From an uncultured Candidatus Actinomarina sp. (lineage in GTDB: Bacteria > Actinomycetota > Acidimicrobiia > Actinomarinales > Actinomarinaceae), in contig CABXDL010000001.1 of the NCBI GenBank assembly GCA_902510995.1, positions 1 through 49,456 of the forward strand: a stretch of DNA of 49,456 bases. The letters run 5' to 3'. Below the pieces are notes generated by a model. The model was given only the letters and a program-made list of their open reading frames with translations. It had not been told where the DNA came from and searched no databases. This document shows, one piece after another, positions 42,948 to 49,456 of the stretch (the stretch's first letter is position 1; every line of letters starts with the position of its first letter). Position numbers and translations under genes: made by a program.

Positions 42948-42953
42948 TATAAT
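42948..42953 (+). promoter_or_regulatory. -10 hexamer of ndh (leaderless)
   Basis: TATAAT, 8 bp before ATG 42962, after a short AATCTT/AAGATT hairpin that could end the upstream transcript. Confidence 0.5.
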
Positions 42954-42961
42954 TTAACTAA

Positions 42962-44203
42962 ATGGCAAAAATTGTAATTATAGGAGGAGGTTTTGGAGGC
43001 TTAAGCTTTCTTCAAAAGGCACGTAAAAGTAAAAATGAATTTACATTAATTGATAGAACAAACCATCACCTATTTCAACCCCTTCTATACCAAGTAGCAA
43101 CTGCAGTACTTTCTCCCGCAGACATAACGGTTCCACTAAGAAATTTATTTAAAAATGATAAAAATGTAAAAACAATTCTTGCAGAGGTAAGAGAAATAAA
43201 CAGAGCGAGTAAAGAAATTATTTTAGATAGTAAAGAGGTTGTTAGTTACGACAAGTTAATTATTAGTGCTGGATCTAGTTACTCATATTTTGGTAATAAT
43301 GAATGGTCAAATTTTTCTAAAGGGTTAAAAGTAATAAATGACGCTCTTGATATACGAGAGAAAATATTAAAAGCATTTGAAAAAGCGGAAAATGAAAAAG
43401 ATGAAAATATTAGAAAGAAGTATCTTAATTTTGTAATTGTTGGAGGAGGTCCAACAGGGGTAGAGTTAGCGGGCTCAATTTCAGAGATTGCATATAAAAA
43501 CATGACCAAAGAATTTAGAAATTTTAATAGTTCAGATGCAAACATATATCTGCTTGAAGCTGGTGAGAGAATACTCCCAACATATAGTGAAAGTCTTTCT
43601 CAGAAATCTTATAAATATTTAACAGATTTTGGAGTCAAAATAAGAATAAAAGAGAGAGTTGTAAATATAGAAGAAATGTGTGTAACTACAGATAAAGAAA
43701 CAATAGAGGCAGACAATATTATTTGGGCAGCAGGGAATGAAGCAAGCCCCTTAATAAAAGAATTAGAAACAGAAATAGATTCAGAAGGAAGAGCACTAGT
43801 AAATATAGATTGTTCAATAAAAGAAGATGAAGATGTTTATGTTATTGGAGATGCAGCTAATTTTAGATCTGAAAGAGGAGAGTCTCTACCAGGAATAGCT
43901 CCTGTTGCTATTCAACAAGGAAGATATGTTGCAAATAATATAAAAAACAATATAAACCCATCAGATAGGAAACCATTTAAATATTCAGATAAAGGCATGA
44001 TGGCAACAATTGGGAGATTTAAAGCAGTAGGGGTTGTGGGAAAATTTGAGATGGCAGGCTTTGTAGCATGGATGTTTTGGAGCTTAATTCATTTAATTTA
44101 TTTGATTGGATATAGGTCAAAAATACTCGTAGCGATTGAATGGATTTTTGCATACTTTTTGAACAAAAGAGGAACAAGGCTTATTTATAGAGATATTGAT
44201 TAA
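42962..44203 (+). CDS. ndh: Type II NADH:quinone oxidoreductase (NDH-2)
   Basis: 413 aa. FAD-binding IGGGFGGLSF (residues 6-16), NRTNHHLFQPLLYQVATAVLSP active-site region, NADH-binding VGGGPTGVELAGSI, and DVYVIGDAA before the C-terminal membrane-anchoring helices (FVAWMFWSLIHLIYLIGY). Feeds electrons to quinone without pumping protons. Converges with mgtE, overlapping by 4 bp. Confidence 0.92.
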   Translation: MAKIVIIGGGFGGLSFLQKARKSKNEFTLIDRTNHHLFQPLLYQVATAVLSPADITVPLRNLFKNDKNVKTILAEVREINRASKEIILDSKEVVSYDKLIISAGSSYSYFGNNEWSNFSKGLKVINDALDIREKILKAFEKAENEKDENIRKKYLNFVIVGGGPTGVELAGSISEIAYKNMTKEFRNFNSSDANIYLLEAGERILPTYSESLSQKSYKYLTDFGVKIRIKERVVNIEEMCVTTDKETIEADNIIWAAGNEASPLIKELETEIDSEGRALVNIDCSIKEDEDVYVIGDAANFRSERGESLPGIAPVAIQQGRYVANNIKNNINPSDRKPFKYSDKGMMATIGRFKAVGVVGKFEMAGFVAWMFWSLIHLIYLIGYRSKILVAIEWIFAYFLNKRGTRLIYRDID

Positions 44204-45570
44204 ATCAATATAAGAGCAATACCTAAGAACCCTGCGAAACCAACAATATCAGTAATTAAAGTTAAGAATATATTTGAAGCTAAAGCAGGATCAAATTTTA
44301 GTTTTTTAAGTATTAACGGAATAGAAGCTCCAAAAAGATTGCCAATTAATATATTCCCAAAAACCGCAATACTAAGAGCAAGAGCATAAGTAGAAAGCCC
44401 AGTAATGCTTAATAACAAAAAGGACATCGTTCCGATAAGTAGACCATTTACAAGCCCAATTAAAGATTGCTTACCTATAACTTCAAAAGTTCTAGCATCT
44501 GAAACATCATTTCTTGCCAAAGCTCTAATTACTATAGCCAAAGATTGTGCACCAGAGTTCCCCCCTACCAAAGCAACGACAGGCATTAATGCTGCTAGTA
44601 AAGCATCTCTAGCAATAGTTTCTTCAAATTGAGAAATCAATATTGAGACTATAAAAGCAAGGGCCAAATTTACTGCAATCCACGGGAGCCTCATTCTTAC
44701 AGATCGTTTTAAAGGTGTAAATATAGTTTCTTCAGCACCCGCTCCAAATGATTGAGAAAAGTCTTCAGCAAGCTCTGTTTGAATAACATCCAAAGCAGTA
44801 CTTACTGTTGCCTGTCCAATTAATTTGTTATTTTTGTCAACAACAGGCAGAGCTAGAAGTTCATATTGTCTAATAAGTCTTGCTGCTTCTTCCTGATCTA
44901 AAGAAGGGTTTATAAACGTTGGGTTTTGAATCATAATATTATCAATTAGTTCATTTTCATCTGCAAAAACTATTTCTCTAAAAGATAAAACCCCAGATAA
45001 TTTATTTTCAGCATCTACAGAGTAAACATAAATTAAATCTTCAACATTTTCATGAAGTGTTTTGAGCTCCACAAGAGCTTCTTTTACTGTTAATCCGGTA
45101 GAGATTTTTCCAACCTCTTCAGACATAAGCCTGCCAACTGAATCTTTTGGGTAAGCCAATCTACGATTAATATCTAACTTAGTTGATTTGTCTAATACTT
45201 CTAATAAATCCTCAGCCTCATCAACGGTGCTTCTTTCAAACACATCAACAACATCTTCTGTATCCATTTCTTTAAATATCTTTTCAATGCTTAATTCTTG
45301 AAGGTTTTCTACAATTTCAATAATTGCTCTTGGACGTAGTGATTCAAATATTTTAATTGATACATCAATAGGTAGTTCTTCAATTAAGTAGCTTGCATCT
45401 TTAGGCTCAAACTCTTCTAATGTATCGGCAGAATCGAAAGGATCTAAGAATGCTATTTCATTCCAAAGGTTTAAGTTTTCATTAAGAAATATAAGTGCAT
45501 CTTCTGGACTTTTTCGTGCAAGTTTTCTTAATTCATCACCATTTGTTGGTTGTAATATCTCTGAATTCAT
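44200..45570 (-). CDS. mgtE: Magnesium transporter MgtE
   Basis: 456 aa. N-terminal superhelical domain (about 1-130), tandem CBS domains (about 135-255) that sense Mg2+, then five transmembrane helices with ALMPVVALVGGNSGAQSLAI and the TDIVGFAGFLG ending. Start ATG is preceded by GGAG. It follows the S9 peptidase gene by 48 bp on the minus strand. No M-box riboswitch is seen in that gap. Confidence 0.92.
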   Translation of the reverse strand: MNSEILQPTNGDELRKLARKSPEDALIFLNENLNLWNEIAFLDPFDSADTLEEFEPKDASYLIEELPIDVSIKIFESLRPRAIIEIVENLQELSIEKIFKEMDTEDVVDVFERSTVDEAEDLLEVLDKSTKLDINRRLAYPKDSVGRLMSEEVGKISTGLTVKEALVELKTLHENVEDLIYVYSVDAENKLSGVLSFREIVFADENELIDNIMIQNPTFINPSLDQEEAARLIRQYELLALPVVDKNNKLIGQATVSTALDVIQTELAEDFSQSFGAGAEETIFTPLKRSVRMRLPWIAVNLALAFIVSILISQFEETIARDALLAALMPVVALVGGNSGAQSLAIVIRALARNDVSDARTFEVIGKQSLIGLVNGLLIGTMSFLLLSITGLSTYALALSIAVFGNILIGNLFGASIPLILKKLKFDPALASNIFLTLITDIVGFAGFLGIALILI

Positions 45571-45618
45571 GGGTACTCCGATACTACTTTAGCTAGAAAA
45601 GAATCAGGTTAAAAGGTT

Positions 45619-47481
45619 TTAAGTGAGGTGTTTTTTATGCCAATCAATTATTGCTTCAAACCTTTGTTTTCTATGAATAGGCTTTCCTGATCTTGAGAGC
45701 TCGTGGCTTTCAGCGGGAAATCTCATCATTGCTGATTTAATATTTCTTCTTTTTAGGTTAGAAAATAATTGTTCTCCCTGCTCAATTGGACATCGATAAT
45801 CATTTTCAGAATGAATAATCAAAGTTGGACATACTATATTATTTGCGTAAGTAATTGGGCTTTTCTTTCTATATAGATTTATATTTTTATCAAATTCATC
45901 TAATAAGTACATTTCAGGAAAACTTATCCCAATATCAGAGGTACCGACCATTGTTTCCCAATTTAAAAGAGCTCTTTCAACAACAGAAGACTTAAACATT
46001 TTTGGATAGTGGCTAATTATCCAGCCAGTCATGAAGCCTCCATAGGAACCACCCATTATTCCATAGTTTTTATTATCAATTTTTAGTTCTTTCACCATTT
46101 GCTTGAAAGCAGTAATTACATCATGTGTGTCATTAACTCCCCATTTATTTCCACAAACATCTCTTAAAAACTTATGACCTCTTCCTGAAGAACCTCTTGG
46201 GTTGCAGGCTATTACGTTGAACCCAGCTTCTGCATAGGTTTGAAATTCATCAAAATATGTGAAACCATATTGAGCAGCTGGTCCCCCATGTATATTCAAT
46301 AATGTAGGCTTATCTTTCCCAACATAAATTCCCCAAGTATCAATTTTTGACTTTCCTGTATCTATTCTTTTATAAACACAATTAAAGGATTTAGCCTTTT
46401 TATGAAAGCTTGAGTTTGTTTTAGAGGTTTTATTCAATTTTCCATCTTCAAGTTCAAATACTTCATCTTGTTTTGAAAAAGAATTCGCAATTACCGAGAT
46501 TTTTCCTGACTCTATTTCATAATCAGAGATAGTTATTTGTTCATCAATTAATTTTTCTAAACCTACACCATCACCCCTTGAAAGAAGCTGCTTCCCAGAA
46601 TCTTCATATAAAATATACATAAAATTATCTACGCACTTCACATTTGTTATTGGTCTATCAAGATCTGGATAAAGAATTTTGGTTTTACCAGTGTCTTTTA
46701 TTTGATGGATACTGGTATTTGTCGGCCAGTGAAACCTGTTATTTAAACCGATTCCATAAAGTTCGTCTTTAAATATAAATAACTTACCCCACATTCCTTT
46801 TGAGTGAATAGTTTTAAGATTATTTCCAGTCTTTTTTATTATTTTTTCATCTAACATTGAACCGGCTTCATTGTAAGAACTCGCAGTAAAGTAAATTGAA
46901 TTTCCACTTTCAACAACAGAACCTATCGATATTAAATTTTCTTTATCTCCATCAATAATTTTTTGATTCTTTTGAGATAGAACATTTACTTTATATACGT
47001 GATTTCTTTTGTTATAAATAATGCCTCGAGTATCAAACCTGAAAGGAATATTTTCAAGATAAAGAGGCTCCATTTCTTTATCTTCAATACTTTTGAAAGA
47101 TTTGCTCCACTCTTTAGTAGTTATAAAAATAAACTTATCCTTAGAGTCCCAGAAATAACTTTGAATAGTATCTTTTGTTTCAAATACTACCTTTATTGAA
47201 CTTCCACTCTGAACACAAAGAGAATTTAGTACTTCTTTCTTTCCTTTTTTCTCTGATTTAACATAAGAGGTTAATTTTCTATTGTTAGAATATTGCGGCA
47301 TAGAAAAATTTTTCCCTTTTGAGCCTTTAAATTTTTTCCATGTATTTTTTGAATATTTCCAAAGTTCATTGTTGTAACTATTTTCTTCAAAATCCATTTT
47401 TGTACTTTGCACAATGAGATCTTCACTATTAGCTGAAAGACTGGATAGCGTTCTGTAATCTTTTAAATTATTTGGTTTCAA
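45619..47481 (-). CDS. S9 family prolyl-oligopeptidase-type peptidase
   Basis: 620 aa. Beta-propeller N-terminus, then an alpha/beta-hydrolase domain with catalytic Ser479 (GGSYGG), Asp561 (HSENDYRCP) and His593 (AESHELSRSG), and oxyanion segment GGPAAQYG. The TTG start at 47481 is supported by AGGA 6 bp before. Acylaminoacyl- or dipeptidyl-peptidase-like; no signal peptide. Lies 28 bp after the TPP-controlled transporter, so probably in that operon. Confidence 0.9.
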   Translation of the reverse strand: MKPNNLKDYRTLSSLSANSEDLIVQSTKMDFEENSYNNELWKYSKNTWKKFKGSKGKNFSMPQYSNNRKLTSYVKSEKKGKKEVLNSLCVQSGSSIKVVFETKDTIQSYFWDSKDKFIFITTKEWSKSFKSIEDKEMEPLYLENIPFRFDTRGIIYNKRNHVYKVNVLSQKNQKIIDGDKENLISIGSVVESGNSIYFTASSYNEAGSMLDEKIIKKTGNNLKTIHSKGMWGKLFIFKDELYGIGLNNRFHWPTNTSIHQIKDTGKTKILYPDLDRPITNVKCVDNFMYILYEDSGKQLLSRGDGVGLEKLIDEQITISDYEIESGKISVIANSFSKQDEVFELEDGKLNKTSKTNSSFHKKAKSFNCVYKRIDTGKSKIDTWGIYVGKDKPTLLNIHGGPAAQYGFTYFDEFQTYAEAGFNVIACNPRGSSGRGHKFLRDVCGNKWGVNDTHDVITAFKQMVKELKIDNKNYGIMGGSYGGFMTGWIISHYPKMFKSSVVERALLNWETMVGTSDIGISFPEMYLLDEFDKNINLYRKKSPITYANNIVCPTLIIHSENDYRCPIEQGEQLFSNLKRRNIKSAMMRFPAESHELSRSGKPIHRKQRFEAIIDWHKKHLT

Positions 47482-47509
47482 AATTATTCCTAATAGCTAT
47501 GAAGTAAGT

Positions 47510-48874
47510 CTATTTTGAAAATTTATTGTATGCAAGTGTGGCAAATGTAGAACTTAAGAAACCGATAAGAAATGTATTTAAATCAGCTAAACCATATAGG
47601 TCTGTTGGTATGAAAACACCCCCTGGATTCATCGATAAATCTATGAACATATATCTATAAATAAAAACAGTAAACAAGGAAAAAACAAAAGGGATTAAAA
47701 GAAAGAGATCTTTGGTTTTGCTTTTTATTTTATAGAAGGCAGGGAAAACTAAACAAACAGCGAGAAGATCAGCTAAAAGAAAAACTGAAAATATATTATT
47801 TACATAGAGTGAAGCAAATATTGCAAAATGAATAATAGCTAAAGTTATATACTGAGCTTCTTTTGGTCCTTTTCGAATAAGGTCCAAAGAAATTGTTGAA
47901 GATATTGCATTTTCTAGAGTATCAATACTAGATGTAACCAATAGAGTACAAAGTGATAATAACAAAATTGATGAAAATATATTTAGCTCGAGCTGACCAA
48001 TAAAGCTAAGGGTTGGGTTTTCAAGGCCTTTACCAGCACCAACATCGCCAGCAACCCCAATAAGTAGAATTGTTATAAAAGCACCGGTTGCAGAAATTAG
48101 AGATGCCTTTTTTATAGTAGTTTCGTTTTTTGCAGAAAAGGTTCTTTGCCAATACCCTTGAGAAAATATTTCAGCAGCTGTAACAGCTAAAATAACTGCA
48201 AGTGCAGATTTCAAACTAAATGTTTCAAAAGTAGTCAGACCAGCTTGTTTTGAGTAACTAATAATTTCTGAAAAGCTATTCTGGCTAAACCAAATACTAA
48301 ACAAAACTATAAGCAAAACAACAATTGCAACACCTTGTAACTTATCTGTTACATATGATGCTTTAAAACCAGATTTTTTTAGATATGTATAAGTAAATAC
48401 CCCAACAAAAATCATTACCCTTAAACCTGAAACATTTGCAATTGATGGAAAAAGAAAATTTATAGAAGCAAATTCAGCAACTAAAAAAGCACTCATATAG
48501 ATTATTGCAATCAAAGAGACTATTATTTGAGCTTTCCTTCCGTATCTAATCTGAATAAATTGTGGAAGAGTAGCTCCATCGGGTGTTAATTTTGCAATTT
48601 TTGGGCCAAGAAAATATAACAATAAAAAAGGTGTTGCAGCAGATATCGCATAACCAATTACATCATAACCTAGACCCCACCAAGCAACTTCAGCAGGGGA
48701 AGTAAGAATCCATAAACCCATTCCGCTTGCATAGAAACTCAAAGAGATTCCCAAAACATTTTCTGACTTATTTAATACAAAGTATTCTTTTTGTGTGGAC
48801 TTTATTTTTGTAGTTCTGATATAAACCAAAATCAAAATTAATAAAATTACTACATAGGCTAGAAGTGAATTCAT
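47510..48874 (-). CDS. SSS-family sodium:solute symporter, predicted thiamine or precursor transporter
   Basis: 454 aa with about 13 helices and the SSS pattern (GMGLWILTSPAEVAWWG; DGATLPQFIQIRYGRKAQIIVSLIAIIYM). The TPP riboswitch directly upstream makes thiamine or a precursor such as HMP the probable cargo; SAR11 bacteria have a comparable TPP-regulated SSS transporter (ThiV). AAGGGA lies about 12 bp before the ATG. Cargo is inferred. Confidence 0.83.
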   Translation of the reverse strand: MNSLLAYVVILLILILVYIRTTKIKSTQKEYFVLNKSENVLGISLSFYASGMGLWILTSPAEVAWWGLGYDVIGYAISAATPFLLLYFLGPKIAKLTPDGATLPQFIQIRYGRKAQIIVSLIAIIYMSAFLVAEFASINFLFPSIANVSGLRVMIFVGVFTYTYLKKSGFKASYVTDKLQGVAIVVLLIVLFSIWFSQNSFSEIISYSKQAGLTTFETFSLKSALAVILAVTAAEIFSQGYWQRTFSAKNETTIKKASLISATGAFITILLIGVAGDVGAGKGLENPTLSFIGQLELNIFSSILLLSLCTLLVTSSIDTLENAISSTISLDLIRKGPKEAQYITLAIIHFAIFASLYVNNIFSVFLLADLLAVCLVFPAFYKIKSKTKDLFLLIPFVFSLFTVFIYRYMFIDLSMNPGGVFIPTDLYGLADLNTFLIGFLSSTFATLAYNKFSK

Positions 48875-48914
48875 TTCTACAACTTTTCCCTTATAACTAT
48901 TTAGGAATAAAGTA

Positions 48915-48988
48915 CTGACTTCCCTTCGTTGGAATTATCCAACAGGTTCTTACGGTCGGTTTTAAAACCCTCTCAGCCTTTGCTCCCG
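48915..48988 (-). promoter_or_regulatory. Thiamine pyrophosphate (TPP) riboswitch
   Basis: Read on the minus strand: ACGGGAGC, GGCTGAGA, a P3a-like GGTTTTAAAACC hairpin, GACCGTAAGAACCTG, GTTGGATAATTCCAAC and GAAGGGAAG, the conserved THI-element order. P2 forms from ACGG and CCGT. It ends about 41 bp before the symporter start. A TACAAT -10 lies at 48997-49002, giving a start near 48990. Confidence 0.94.
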
Positions 48989-48996
48989 TTTTAAAT

Positions 48997-49002
48997 ATTG
49001 TA
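48997..49002 (-). promoter_or_regulatory. -10 of the TPP-riboswitch transcript
   Basis: TACAAT on the minus strand, 8 bp before the aptamer. The DMT gene promoter on the plus strand must start within the same 60-bp gap. Confidence 0.5.
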
Positions 49003-49052
49003 CCAAAGCTGGAACCATTTTGGTTACTTTCTATTAATGTTAGGCTAACAAA

Positions 49053-49456
49053 ATGGGCAACCCAAAAACAATTCTATTAGAGAAACCATCAATCTTTAAA
49101 ACAGTTGCTTGCCTATTTGCAGCTGCGTTCATGTGGGCTTCTAGTAATGTTATTTCAAGAAGCCTCTTGATAGAAGGAGTAAATGAAATATTTCTTGTAA
49201 CAGCAAGGGTTTCTATAATAGGATCTCTACTTTTTACTTATTATTTAGTTTTTAATAGAGAAAAAATTAACATAAAACAACTAAAAGAAGCCTCTTTCAC
49301 AGGCTTTTTCTCAATCTTTATTGTAGGTTGGTCATTTATTTTCTCTCTTCAATATATTTCTTCTGGCTTAGTAACTCTAATGATTAGCTCAGCACCAGTT
49401 TTTACTGTTATGTGGTTAAAAATATTACTCAAGGAAGAAAAAATTTCGACTTCTAA
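49053..49456 (+). CDS. EamA/DMT family transporter, 3' end outside window
   Basis: 134 codons visible, starting MGNPKTILLEKPSIFKTV. Hydrophobic helices with FMWASSNVISRSLL and SLQYISSGLVTLMISSAPVFTVMW are typical of EamA exporters of metabolites or amino acids. TAGGCT lies 6 bp before ATG. Divergent from the TPP-controlled operon. Substrate unknown. Confidence 0.85.
   Translation, partial: MGNPKTILLEKPSIFKTVACLFAAAFMWASSNVISRSLLIEGVNEIFLVTARVSIIGSLLFTYYLVFNREKINIKQLKEASFTGFFSIFIVGWSFIFSLQYISSGLVTLMISSAPVFTVMWLKILLKEEKISTS

Noticed and set aside
45571-45618. Mg2+ riboswitch before mgtE
   Set aside because: The gap is only 48 bp and has no M-box features.

Overview
The window looks like the replication-origin region of a streamlined, AT-rich actinobacterium. 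The order around the origin is the actinobacterial one: CCA-adding enzyme / Nudix / ... / trxB / CwlM-like / parB / parA / rsmG / jag / yidC / yidD / rnpA / rpmH / dnaA / dnaN / DUF721 / gyrB / gyrA / DUF3566. Spacers are very short, genes overlap often, and several genes usual at this locus are missing (recF, mviN, sigM, trxA). Low GC, tight packing and vitamin riboswitches suggest a marine lineage such as Candidatus Actinomarinales. That assignment is inference; no rRNA gene is present.

Layout. 1-8021 (minus): an ABC transporter (LolD/MacB-type ATPase plus 881-aa FtsX-type permease), an M20 peptidase and a bifunctional PutA cut by the window edge. 8022-8246: a small plus-strand unit that reads as a complete tryptophan attenuator (leader peptide MLKTNNWNWWNLLT, competing hairpins, strong terminator) with no trp gene behind it. 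8247-11137: a zinc locus with a ZIP transporter whose C-terminal cupredoxin-like domain is out of frame, YbaK and 2H-phosphoesterase genes, a Fur/Zur repressor, a long perfect Zur-type operator and two unlisted micro-ORFs. 11195-17670: membrane protein, Ste24-type protease, cis-prenyltransferase, Xaa-Pro aminopeptidase, cold-shock protein and CCA enzyme. 17707-25396: the trxB to rpmH block, with parS inside rsmG. 25397-27098: dnaA and the probable oriC. 27099-33569: dnaN to DUF3566. 33594-36833: cobalamin riboswitch with an orphan BtuF-like protein, then an aldolase-like protein with a PPi-type phosphofructokinase. 36836-42389: thioesterase, then a MacA/MacB-type export operon carrying three paralogous two-repeat Cys lipoproteins. 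42429-48988: unknown protein, NDH-2, MgtE, S9 peptidase and an SSS-family transporter under a TPP riboswitch. 49053-end: start of an EamA transporter.

Functional threads. Genes left of the origin mostly run minus and genes to the right mostly plus, as expected for two divergent replichores. The plus strand changes from T-rich (including dnaA) to A-rich (from dnaN on) in the dnaA-dnaN spacer, which also holds several TTTTMAACA nine-mers; DnaA has substitutions in its base-reading motif. Many first genes of transcription units have a TANNNT hexamer 6-9 bp before the start codon and no Shine-Dalgarno sequence, which suggests leaderless mRNAs; internal genes more often show an AGGA-type site.
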